A DNA stretch of 64,000 bases from DATKEJ01 sp963768715 (lineage in GTDB: Bacteria > Bacteroidota > Rhodothermia > Rhodothermales > DATKEJ01). Where the stretch lies: contig CAVYJC010000004.1 of the NCBI GenBank assembly GCA_963768715.1, positions 294,990-358,989 on the forward strand. Reading direction: 5' to 3'. Shown piece by piece: positions 1-8,041 of this stretch; the stretch's first letter is position 1; each line of letters starts with the position of its first letter. The notes under the pieces are model-generated. The model was not told the DNA's origin, ran no database searches, and was given only the letters and a program-made list of their open reading frames with translations. The position numbers were made by a program, and so were the translations under genes.

Positions 1-1
1 G

Positions 2-283
2 CCTGCATTCGCTCCTTTCGACGGTATCCTGGCCACGGCGGGCGCCGCCAGAATACCGGCTCCGCTGATCAATCAACTCCGTGCACCGGCTGAAGACATT
101 CGTGGCGGACGCCTCATCATTCCGGTCGGACAGAGTTCCGATCAAACAATGATCAGGATCAGCCGAACCGGAGAAGACACCGTCGTAGAGGAGCGGCTTG
201 GGCGATTCAGTTTCGTGCCGTTTGTCGGTGCGGACACCGGTCATGCGCCTGATCCCGACATCATCGGATCAAACGTGCAGTGA
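2..283 (+). CDS. pcm: Protein-L-isoaspartate O-methyltransferase, C-terminal part
   Basis: The window opens inside this gene; about 93 C-terminal residues are readable in one frame to a TGA at 281-283. The fragment has the Pcm pattern: a PFDGILATAGA strand, then LINQLR, then GGRLIIPVGQ, and a final SFVPFVGADTGH segment. In the family these are the end of the Rossmann-like SAM methyltransferase fold that repairs isoaspartyl residues in aged proteins. The next gene starts only 6 bp downstream and is a YqaA-type membrane protein, a common neighbour of pcm. The N-terminus and SAM-binding motif lie outside the window. Confidence 0.85.
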   Translation, partial: PAFAPFDGILATAGAARIPAPLINQLRAPAEDIRGGRLIIPVGQSSDQTMIRISRTGEDTVVEERLGRFSFVPFVGADTGHAPDPDIIGSNVQ

Positions 284-289
284 ACCAGC

Positions 290-961
290 GTGTCTGATCA
301 CTCGGCGCCGTCGGAGTCGGCCAGAACTCGCTCCTCACTGAATCCGTTCGTCTTGATGCGGCGGCTGCAGGCCTGGATAGAACGGCTTGCTGAGGGACGG
401 TATGCCGTCCAGGCCCTTTTTGCTCTCGCGGTTGCCGAGTCAATCTTCTTTCCGGTCCCGGTCGACATACTCCTGATCGCACTCTGTGTCGCCAAGCCGC
501 CTCGATCATTTCTTTTCGCGGCGGTCTGCACGGTCGGTTCGGTACTCGGAGGTTTCTTCGGCTACCAGATCGGCGCATGGCTGTGGTACGACGGAACAGG
601 CCAGTTCAGTCGTCTGGCACTCTTCTTCCTGGACGTCATTCCGGGCTTCACCGACCACACGTTCCAAGTCGTTCAGACGCTTTATCGCGAGTACGATTTT
701 GTGGCAGTTTTCGCGGCGGGCTTCACTCCGCTACCCTACAAGGTCTTTACCATCACGGCCGGCGTCTTCAATATTTCCCTACCGGTATTCATGCTGGCCT
801 CCCTGATAAGCCGAGCGGGCCGGTTCTTCCTGGTCGGTGCACTCTTTCACTTCTTCGGAGCCCGCATCAAGGCTTTCCTCGACAAGTATCTCGAGATCCT
901 CTCGATCACCTTTCTCGTCCTGCTCATCGGGGGATTCTTCCTCTTGGAGTATCTGTTTTAG
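290..961 (+). CDS. YqaA/DedA-like inner membrane protein
   Basis: This 223-residue hydrophobic protein starts with GTG at 290, right after pcm. An ATG at 356 is an alternative start. It has several membrane segments from about residue 40, with a VAESIFFPVPVDILLIAL stretch and an FTPLPYKVFTITAGVF re-entrant-like segment, as in the SNARE-associated/DedA superfamily, YqaA branch. Members sit in the inner membrane and are linked to lipid flipping or envelope homeostasis; no specific substrate can be read here. It probably forms an operon with pcm. A heptanucleotide repeat array begins at its stop codon. Confidence 0.8.
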   Translation: MSDHSAPSESARTRSSLNPFVLMRRLQAWIERLAEGRYAVQALFALAVAESIFFPVPVDILLIALCVAKPPRSFLFAAVCTVGSVLGGFFGYQIGAWLWYDGTGQFSRLALFFLDVIPGFTDHTFQVVQTLYREYDFVAVFAAGFTPLPYKVFTITAGVFNISLPVFMLASLISRAGRFFLVGALFHFFGARIKAFLDKYLEILSITFLVLLIGGFFLLEYLF

Positions 962-1146
962 GGTTCGGGGTTCGATGTTCGAGGTTCTGAGGTCGAGGCA
1001 TTTCCGTATGGTCAATCTGCGATTTGCATTTTGCGTTCTGAATTGATGGATTCCCGCCCAGGCTTCGCCGGGCAGGCCCTCCGCGGGAATGACTGGACTC
1101 GCAGAACCTTGAGAACCTGGTACCCGGAACCCGGAACCCGGAACCC
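961..1146. repeat. Three heptanucleotide arrays between yqaA and the B12 locus
   Basis: Three imperfect period-7 arrays fill most of this gap. At 961-995 there are GGGTTCG, GGGTTCG, ATGTTCG, AGGTTCT, GAGGTCG. At 1016-1043 there are TCTGCGA, TTTGCAT, TTTGCGT, TCTGAAT. At 1112-1146 there are AGAACCT, GGTACCC and three GGAACCC units. The first array includes the last base of the yqaA stop codon. The remaining sequence of the gap shows no gene. Confidence 0.8.
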
Positions 1147-1155
1147 GAAATTTAG

Positions 1156-2313
1156 TCACCTGCCGCTGCGGAGGAACTCGATGTGAGTGGGCGCCGGACC
1201 CACAGTGAATCGTCCGGTTTGCTTTCCGCTTCGGTCGAGGATCACCACGGCGCCGGAAGCCGAGAAGTCGGGGAAGCCCCCTGCGCCCCTTGCCAGGCGG
1301 GCGACGTAGAGCGACTTGCTCGCGTCATCATAGGCCACGGCTGAAAGACCGACGAGATCGGCCGCCGCCGGCACGTTGAGCGTCGCGGTCAACGTATTGG
1401 AATCGGTCGCATAGCGATAGACGCTGCCGGTTCCCGTATCGATTGCGTACAACTCCTCAGCCGCCGCGTTCAGATACGCACTCTGCGATCCATTCTCGGA
1501 TCCGGCCTGCGTCGGCAGAACGGTTCGCCCCACGACGGCCTGTGTAGCCGGATCAACGGCTACGATTTGTCCCGACGTCTGATCGATGATCTCACTGAAA
1601 TCGTCATTGTAGACGACCTTGCCTTCGCAGACTACGATCAGTTCGTCGTCGGGATCGACGAAGATCTCGTTTGGACCGTCGCATCCGAGCTCGATCGATC
1701 CGACCGCAGTTTTTGTCCCGGCGTCGATGACAGAGAGTGTTGTACCACTGCCGAGATTGCCGCTGTTGGCGACATACACTCGGCCCGCATACTCGACGAT
1801 GCCTTCAGGATAGATTCCAACCGTCACAACATCGGCATCGACGGTGCCTGACTGGATATCTATCATGGACACGGTTGCCGGCTCTGCTCCATTCTCGCCA
1901 AACGGACTCAAATTCGTAACCATCGCTTTCGAGTCGTCGATAAAAGTGATGCCACGCGGTCCGGGTAGACCCTGGAACTGCCTGCTCACCGATCCCGATG
2001 CGGGGTCGACGACGCTGATACGGCCGGTACTGAACGTGTTCAACAGAACGAACACCTCCCCATTGTGAATGGCCATGGCGGGGGCAAATCCGCCCAGGTC
2101 CACTGAGTTGGAAATGGACCCGGTTGTTGGATCATACATGCTCAGAAACCCATTCTGGTCGCTGAAATTGCCCCCATTGGCCACTATCACCGATTCCGTC
2201 GTTTCCGTTGGGCCGCTTTCTTTGTCGCCAAAGAGGTCGCATCCTGCGAATACGGCGGATAACAGGATCAGCGTGGCGGTCAGGGCCATTCGCGGTGTGC
2301 GGCGGCAAATCAT
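1156..2313 (-). CDS. YncE-like beta-propeller lipoprotein, probable BtuG-type B12-binding partner of BtuB
   Basis: About 385 residues. The chosen ATG at 2313 overlaps the btuB stop in an ATGA arrangement and has GGAGG about 8 bp upstream; an in-frame ATG lies 15 bp further up. A signal peptide ends in a lipobox (SAVFAGC), followed by blade-like repeats such as ISVVDPASGSV, VSMIDIQSGTV and LSVIDAGTKTAV, typical of YncE propellers. In Bacteroides the propeller lipoprotein BtuG sits on BtuB and captures cobalamin at the surface. The translational coupling to a riboswitch-controlled btuB makes the same role likely here. The assignment rests on context and fold pattern, because no ligand residues are recognisable. 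Confidence 0.75.
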   Translation of the reverse strand: MICRRTPRMALTATLILLSAVFAGCDLFGDKESGPTETTESVIVANGGNFSDQNGFLSMYDPTTGSISNSVDLGGFAPAMAIHNGEVFVLLNTFSTGRISVVDPASGSVSRQFQGLPGPRGITFIDDSKAMVTNLSPFGENGAEPATVSMIDIQSGTVDADVVTVGIYPEGIVEYAGRVYVANSGNLGSGTTLSVIDAGTKTAVGSIELGCDGPNEIFVDPDDELIVVCEGKVVYNDDFSEIIDQTSGQIVAVDPATQAVVGRTVLPTQAGSENGSQSAYLNAAAEELYAIDTGTGSVYRYATDSNTLTATLNVPAAADLVGLSAVAYDDASKSLYVARLARGAGGFPDFSASGAVVILDRSGKQTGRFTVGPAPTHIEFLRSGR

Positions 2314-4214
2314 TGGGGTTTCCTCCACTCCAGGTTCAAGCCGACACCGAAGTGCCTTGGCGGCATCGGGTAGAATCGGATTGTTGAATACGTTTCGTTC
2401 GTGATGTTTTCTGCCGTTACGGTGATCATCGCCGTAAGCGCACCGAGATGCGCGTCGTACGAGAGCCGACCCCCAAGGACGAGATGTGACGGAAGAGAGG
2501 CGGTTTCATCGGAGGTGACGTAGCGCTTCCCGACGACCCGCCCCGACAGACCTAGCTCGATCCGGTGCGTCTTTAGACTCGCCGACGTGGATACCACCGT
2601 GCGAGGCACGTATTTGAGCTGATGCCCATACGAAACCGCCGTCGGGTCTGACCGATCCAGCGCCTCTGTGTAGGACAGGCTCACTCCGCCGTGCACGGTC
2701 GCTCCGGGAACGATGGCAACGTCACCGGCGGCAGAGCCTTCGAATCCGTATGAATGGACCGCGCCTACGTTGGTGGGCCGCCAGACTTGGACGCCCGTGC
2801 CGACAAGGCTTGGAATCCATACGATCCGATCGGTGAGCGTGGCGGAAAAGCCGGTCAGTTCCAGCTCGATTCCTTCCTTATCGATCATCAGGCCGGCATC
2901 TCCGGTCCACCCCCTCTCCGGACGGAGATTGGGGTTTCCGCCGGGCACCCAGTAGCGATCGACGAGTGACGGAACGGTCCAACTCCTCCCAAAGCTCGCC
3001 TTCAGTCGAACGTCGCGCATCGGGAAGTCCTTTAAGTTCAAGCCTGCCCGGGGGACGAGCTGACGGCGGGTGGCGGCCGGTGCGAACCACGTCTCACCAC
3101 GGAGCGACCCTTCGAGGATCAGCGCACGCGACTCAAACGTGGCCATGCCGAATACGCCGGCGCGGTGTTCTCTGGTATCCCCGGTCGTGTTTTCGATCCA
3201 GTCGGCGCCCGGCTGGAGGAGGATCGATCCTGCCACTGGGACATCCGCGGCTACCCGGCCTTCGAACGTAGTCGTCTGCGTTCGGTCGTCCGTCGCGGAG
3301 GTGGAGTTTACATAGTGAAGCTTCGACGTCTGCACCGACCAGTCGGATGAGACTGAAAACCCATGAAACCGGTGATGGGTGTTGAGCCAGGTTCGAAAAT
3401 GGCCGTCGTTCTGACGTGATGGAACGGGTGGTGCATTGCCCGGCCCGGGAAGCCCTCGATCGACGCTGTTGATCCATCCGGATAAAGCGGCCTGGTGTCG
3501 CGCTCCTCTCACCGCGACTTTACCAAAAAGCGACGTCGCCTCCATGTCAGCGCCGGTTCGGGTCGTCTGTTCGGGTGGCTGCAGGGCCCGATTGACGTAC
3601 GGGAAGGTGCCCGTCTCTCTGGAATGTTCCACCGCCGCGACGCCCGAGACGATGCCATAGCCACCGGCGGCCAGAGCGCTGACGTTTCGCTCACCGTAAG
3701 CGCCCGATCCTACGCGAAATCGGAGGCGCCCGCGTGCATCGGTACGCAGCGTACGAAGCCTGACGGTACCACCGAGACCGCCCGCCGTCCCTGACGACCC
3801 GGCGCCATGAATGATCTCTACCGACTCCAACAGGACGACGGGAATGAGTGACAGATCTACCTGGCCGGACTGAGGATCCGTGATCCGAAGGCCGTCGAGA
3901 AGAATCTCCGTTTGTGACGGATCGGTCCCTCGGAATGAAAGGCTCGCGGTACCAGACGGTCCGTACCGTCGGACATAGAGGCCGGTCGAGGTGTCGAGAA
4001 GATCGGCGAGCGACTTATTTCGCTCCCGAGCAGCGTTTCCGATGGGGATCGCCGTGATCCGTGTAACAGCGGCGGCGTGGGAAGCCTTGTCTCGAACGGC
4101 GGTGACCGTCGCTTCCGGAAGCGCGATGGTTGTGTCTATAGCTACCTGTGCCGACGCCGCGGCAGCAGCGCCGAGCAGGGACATACAGACCAGATATCGG
4201 CGTAGATAAAACAT
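2310..4214 (-). CDS. btuB: TonB-dependent outer membrane receptor, BtuB-like (cobalamin uptake)
   Basis: 634 residues with a signal peptide ending near AASAQ. An N-terminal plug follows (SLADLLDTSTGLYVRRYG, then LSFRGTDPSQTEILLDGL, then a GTAGGLGGTVRLRT segment). The rest is a long beta-barrel ending in an aromatic C-terminal strand. The family imports vitamin B12 across the outer membrane using TonB energy. A cobalamin riboswitch lies directly upstream on the same strand, and a propeller lipoprotein overlaps its 3' end by 4 bp. The length is normal for BtuB. No damage is seen. Confidence 0.88.
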   Translation of the reverse strand: MFYLRRYLVCMSLLGAAAAASAQVAIDTTIALPEATVTAVRDKASHAAAVTRITAIPIGNAARERNKSLADLLDTSTGLYVRRYGPSGTASLSFRGTDPSQTEILLDGLRITDPQSGQVDLSLIPVVLLESVEIIHGAGSSGTAGGLGGTVRLRTLRTDARGRLRFRVGSGAYGERNVSALAAGGYGIVSGVAAVEHSRETGTFPYVNRALQPPEQTTRTGADMEATSLFGKVAVRGARHQAALSGWINSVDRGLPGPGNAPPVPSRQNDGHFRTWLNTHHRFHGFSVSSDWSVQTSKLHYVNSTSATDDRTQTTTFEGRVAADVPVAGSILLQPGADWIENTTGDTREHRAGVFGMATFESRALILEGSLRGETWFAPAATRRQLVPRAGLNLKDFPMRDVRLKASFGRSWTVPSLVDRYWVPGGNPNLRPERGWTGDAGLMIDKEGIELELTGFSATLTDRIVWIPSLVGTGVQVWRPTNVGAVHSYGFEGSAAGDVAIVPGATVHGGVSLSYTEALDRSDPTAVSYGHQLKYVPRTVVSTSASLKTHRIELGLSGRVVGKRYVTSDETASLPSHLVLGGRLSYDAHLGALTAMITVTAENITNETYSTIRFYPMPPRHFGVGLNLEWRKPQ

Positions 4215-4219
4215 GTGAA

Positions 4220-4249
4220 AGCCTGGACCTCAATTACAAGGCCCAGGCT
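4220..4249 (-). promoter_or_regulatory. Hairpin presenting a GAGGT motif just before btuB start
   Basis: A perfect 7-bp stem (AGCCTGG at 4220-4226 with CCAGGCT at 4243-4249) encloses a 16-nt loop. On the minus strand the loop carries TTGAGGT, 12 nt before the btuB ATG at 4214. It lies downstream of the B12 riboswitch aptamer, so it may be part of its translational expression platform. That role is inferred. Confidence 0.5.
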
Positions 4250-4320
4250 CTCGACTGTCGGGTCCTATACCAAAAATTGGTGAGGGTCTCAGCCAGACCC
4301 GCCAGATCTGAATACCGCAG

Positions 4321-4560
4321 GCCTCTAACCCGGAGGCGTTTTGGCAGGATGTCTGCTGGCAGGTCTTCTGACTCGCTGCATGGCATTTCGCCCGATTGCA
4401 GGCTCTCTCTTACGCCTTCCCACCCTGGACAACCAGGACAGTGGCTCAGAAGATCTTCGCCTACAACCTTTGCAGCCTACAGATGCGGGTACAGTTTCGG
4501 ACTCTCCCGACGGTTCGTCGGAATCACCGAATTCCCTCTTCGTCCCGACTCGTGTCGGGA
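4321..4560 (-). ncRNA. Cobalamin (adenosylcobalamin-type) riboswitch
   Basis: Read on the minus strand, the order of conserved elements is that of the cobalamin aptamer. GAAGAGGGAATTCGGTG lies at about 4525-4545. AACTGTACCCGC follows at about 4489-4500, GCCACTG at about 4440 and GGGAAGGCG at about 4420. The B12 box AGTCAGAAGACCTGCC ends the aptamer near 4359-4374. A GCCTC/GAGGC hairpin at 4321-4337 follows the aptamer. The downstream gene is btuB. The aptamer boundaries are approximate. Confidence 0.93.
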
Positions 4561-4883
4561 AACCGGCAGGCAATGCGCAAAGAACTGTTCTCAAAGTAGG
4601 CCAGTTGGCGGGGAAAGTCAAAGTGAGTCGAAGTCTGTTCGTCCGTGAGCCCGCCTGAGCAGCGCAAGCAGCTGGATGACCCTGCCGTTAGCATGGCAAC
4701 GAGTGCGGGTCGTCGACGTATTTGAGTCTTCTCGCAACGGGTCGACGCCTTGCCGGCGGCTCGTCGACTGCGATTGACGTTGCGACGCTGGCGTGACCTG
4801 GCGGCTTTAGGTTTCAAGCGCCCACGGAACGGAGTGGCGGACCAGCGTCGATCAATGATGCTCGCCCGTTCGGGGTCCTCGAC
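4561..4883. other. Intergenic gap upstream of the riboswitch
   Basis: About 320 bp between the end of the GAF/GGDEF-like gene and the riboswitch. It should hold the btuB promoter on the minus strand. A short basic reading frame crossing into the riboswitch looks spurious. I see no other gene. Confidence 0.4.
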
Positions 4884-6641
4884 CTACCCGACAAGTATCG
4901 TGCTGTCGCCTGTCTCGTAGGCTGCCCGAAGCGCCCGGACGGCGTCCGCCTGGAGGTCTTCCGGATCTCGATGCCCTTCAGACAACATGGCGACTCCGAC
5001 GATCGGGTGCGCATCGACCGGACCGTGCTCGCTCCTGAAGATCTGCTGCGCTCGCCGAACCCAGCCCTCGACGTCGCTTACGTCCCGCAGTTGGATGATC
5101 CCATATCCCAACTCACCCAGATATTCTATGCGGCCGTCGGGCGTAATCTGCTCAAGACAGTTGCGCATCCATTCTTCCACCTGATAGAGAGTCATCTCAT
5201 CGGAATGCGAGATCTCGTCCCCTTTGTCGAGACAGACGAGTGCAAACGCCATCGGGTGTGACGTCCCCCTGGCACGAGTCATCTCCTCGGCGATAATCTT
5301 GCTCTGAGAGGATTTTGGGTTCGACTTGACAAGACGAAGCGACGGCGGTTTTCTCTTGGCTCGTGTGAGGGGGCTATCCCCGCGTGACGGATGGTCTTCC
5401 TGCAGCGTGTAGAGGGAGCTGAAAAAGGCGGCAGCTTTCGTCACGGCTTGCTCCGAACTCTTATCCACCTGGTTCTCGAATCCCGCAACGAGAAACGCTG
5501 CCGGCAGACCGCCCTTCATGACCGGGGCGGCGATAACCTGCTCCAACGCAACTGGGTCACGATAGAATCGAAGGTCAGGAAGCTCAGTCCCGTTCGGACC
5601 GATATCCAGCACCGTCGTCTCGGCAAGCAGGTCGCTGAGAAAGAAACCCGCGAATGGATATTCCGTCCCGGCGTGATCGACGGGTCCTGAGCTGACAATG
5701 GATCGAAGTCGATAAACGCACGTGTCGGTGTCGACGTCAATGAGACAGATCGTATGGGCTCCCAGGGAGATTTGCAGTGCCGGCAGGTGAGCGTCCACTT
5801 CCACCCTGCGACGAGAAATCGGGCGCCGTGCAGGCGGACTCGGCTCGACAACTGGGGTGACATCCTGCTGTTCGGCCATTTCCTCGATGGCCTCGTCTGC
5901 GGCCTCGACAAGGGGCGACTCTTCCATCGCAACCGGTGTCTCGTCGATGGCCGACTCCTCTTCCAAGTCGACCGGCTGCTCTTCGAGGTCGAGTACCTCA
6001 GCCTCCGGGGTCTCTTCCAACTGAGGACTTTCGATCTCCTCCGCCTCCAATTCGGCTGCAATCGGCTGCCGATCGGCCGGCTCCATCAATTCAGGCTCGA
6101 GAGATGGCTCGGGGACAAGCTCCTCAACGGGATCAGTCTCGGGCGTCTCGACCACCTCGGAGAACAGGCTGAGTGGAACTTCTTCCTGGTCAGCTGCGAC
6201 AACCGACCATGGAATTCCGGCATCCGTCTCCACCTCTTCCACGGGGAGGGGCGCCGGCAGCGCCTCGGCTTCGTCAGCCGCCGGGACGCCCACCACAGGA
6301 CGCTTCTCTCGAACCTCGAGAATGCCGTGCATTTGCAACTCCGCCTCTGAATGGGCTGAAGCCTTGAGTTCGGGAGGCGCATAAGCCGCGGCGCTCTTCG
6401 CCGCTTTAGCCCTAGGACGAATCTCGAGCACCCCGCGAGCACGCAGCTCATCCTCAGGAGTGAGTTCGTTTGGAAGTTTGAGTCGATTCTTGCGCTTGGA
6501 CTGCTCCCTTACCTGGAGCAGAACGAGCACAACCGACACCATTAGCAGCCCGCCTGATGCGACGAACAACATGGTCTCCTGGAAAATGAATGCCAGGAGC
6601 GCTGACACGAATGCCAGCAGGACAAGAAGAAACCGAATCAT
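4884..6641 (-). CDS. Membrane-anchored GAF and degenerate GGDEF-like protein
   Basis: 585 residues. Two N-terminal membrane helices (residues about 2-45) are followed by a basic patch. A long Glu/Pro-rich linker (about 60-270) contains two copies of a LxxxGxLEIR-type motif (ARGVLEIRP, MHGILEVRE). A GAF-like region (about 285-410) comes next, then a C-terminal alpha/beta domain (about 435-585). The last part has the layout of a GGDEF domain (FALVCLDKGDE, GRIEYLGELGYGIIQL, PIVGVAMLSEG, ADAVRALRAAYETG). The GGDEF active-site loop is replaced by GELGYG, so diguanylate cyclase activity is unlikely. A sensory or scaffold role at the inner membrane is possible. No specific function is recognised. 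Confidence 0.7.
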   Translation of the reverse strand: MIRFLLVLLAFVSALLAFIFQETMLFVASGGLLMVSVVLVLLQVREQSKRKNRLKLPNELTPEDELRARGVLEIRPRAKAAKSAAAYAPPELKASAHSEAELQMHGILEVREKRPVVGVPAADEAEALPAPLPVEEVETDAGIPWSVVAADQEEVPLSLFSEVVETPETDPVEELVPEPSLEPELMEPADRQPIAAELEAEEIESPQLEETPEAEVLDLEEQPVDLEEESAIDETPVAMEESPLVEAADEAIEEMAEQQDVTPVVEPSPPARRPISRRRVEVDAHLPALQISLGAHTICLIDVDTDTCVYRLRSIVSSGPVDHAGTEYPFAGFFLSDLLAETTVLDIGPNGTELPDLRFYRDPVALEQVIAAPVMKGGLPAAFLVAGFENQVDKSSEQAVTKAAAFFSSLYTLQEDHPSRGDSPLTRAKRKPPSLRLVKSNPKSSQSKIIAEEMTRARGTSHPMAFALVCLDKGDEISHSDEMTLYQVEEWMRNCLEQITPDGRIEYLGELGYGIIQLRDVSDVEGWVRRAQQIFRSEHGPVDAHPIVGVAMLSEGHRDPEDLQADAVRALRAAYETGDSTILVG

Positions 6642-6793
6642 GCGCGTAGGTTTTTGGCGCTGATTGCCTCCCCAGTACCCCTCTTGACCGGGCTATCTAT
6701 ATTTATTATCTGAATTTACGCGATGTGCTTTGAAAACAACAAATGCTGCCGCACATTTTTTTCACATACGCTCGAAAGACTATTCAGGGGCTA

Positions 6794-7846
6794 TCAGTTC
6801 TTTTCCATGTCTTTCATCGGAGACTGGTATTCCACCTCTTTGTAACCTGATGGCGGCTCGAAGTAGGAGGCCTCGCGGGATTTGTTGCTGATATCGCTCG
6901 TACTGGAATAGACGGACAAAAGCGTCTTTTGCTTGGCTTCCGCCTTTTCGTCGCCGCCGGCGGGCACGCCTTGCGCCTCAGCCATCTTCTTGAGAAAACC
7001 GCCAAACCCGCCACCTTTCTTCTTCTCTTCTTTCTTTTCACCCAGGGCGAGCTCGAGATCGAGATCCTTATCAGATGGAACCGTAACGAGGTGCATTGTC
7101 GTGACCATGGGGAATCCCTCCACTTTGGTCATCTCCTCTTTCGCGCGATCCATGGCAGCGCCCACCTGGGGATAACTACCCAGCAGTTGGTTGATGACAC
7201 CTGCCATATCCATCGACTCCAGATTACTTTGCATTACTTCCGCCGCGCGCTTCTGGAACGCTTCTGCCGGTCCCATTTCCGGGATGTCACCGGCCAGCCA
7301 CATGTCAGTCACCGCGTAGATGGATCCAGACGGGAGCGAGTCCGCTGATGCGTCTTTCGGCTTAAATCGGGTTTCGAGAATAAGCACCTTCTCTTCGGTC
7401 TTGTATCCGTCAATCTTTTGGGTCTTGCCTGTATTCTTGACGTCGAGATTGAATTCGACGTCGTAGTCGGGTTTGTCACCCTCCGCCATCTGCGGTTTCT
7501 CGGCATCATTCATCTTCGTTCCCAGAGAACTCATCATCTCGGCCATCTGCGCGAATGTGATAACGGAGTACTCTTTCTTCTTATGGTTGATCTGAATGAA
7601 GCGCTCGCCGTCGAGGTCGGTGATGGTCGAGTGATCTTTCTCATCGGCCCTCATCTTGTACCCTTTGATAGCGACGTCTTGCTTCGTCTCTCCATTGAAC
7701 AGACCTCCGAGGAAGCCCAGAACGTGCAACTCGGTCTTGGATTTGGTCTTATAGTGGACATCCTGGGCGCTCGCTGTACCGAGCACGGTGCTCAGTAAGA
7801 GCAATGCCAGGACTGATCTCGAAACGAGTGATCGCATTGAGTACAT
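6794..7846 (-). CDS. Secreted DUF4412-like protein
   Basis: About 350 residues from the ATG at 7846; other in-frame ATGs lie at 7879 and 7837, with no clear ribosome binding site to choose between them. A signal peptide (LALLLLSTVLGTASAQ) precedes a region with YKMRADEKDHSTITDLDGERFIQINHKKKEYSV. That layout resembles the DUF4412 family of periplasmic or outer-membrane-associated proteins, in which a bound-state value is read as a dlDGEr..i.i...kKeY pattern. A Lys/Glu-rich stretch (EKKEEKKKGGG) follows, then Gly/Phe. The function is unknown. The region between it and the upstream gene is AT-rich, with a T run at about 6758-6764. Confidence 0.6.
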   Translation of the reverse strand: MYSMRSLVSRSVLALLLLSTVLGTASAQDVHYKTKSKTELHVLGFLGGLFNGETKQDVAIKGYKMRADEKDHSTITDLDGERFIQINHKKKEYSVITFAQMAEMMSSLGTKMNDAEKPQMAEGDKPDYDVEFNLDVKNTGKTQKIDGYKTEEKVLILETRFKPKDASADSLPSGSIYAVTDMWLAGDIPEMGPAEAFQKRAAEVMQSNLESMDMAGVINQLLGSYPQVGAAMDRAKEEMTKVEGFPMVTTMHLVTVPSDKDLDLELALGEKKEEKKKGGGFGGFLKKMAEAQGVPAGGDEKAEAKQKTLLSVYSSTSDISNKSREASYFEPPSGYKEVEYQSPMKDMEKN

Positions 7847-8041
7847 GGCAGGTATCGATTCGTAGTGGTTGTGGGACATCCCAAAAATAGGAAGATCAGA
7901 GACCGGTCACAGACTTTTTCTTGGTCAGCCCGAAAACAGGCGCCGGCAAATCAGGCGCTTGGCCACGGATTTCGGACGCGACGCTCGACACGATGGCCCG
8001 GTGTATCTTGACTGACTGGCCGGTATCCTAATCAGTTACGA

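Noticed and set aside
4524..4817. Basic 97-codon minus-strand frame crossing into the cobalamin riboswitch
   Set aside because: Its 3' part lies in the conserved aptamer, so coding is unlikely.
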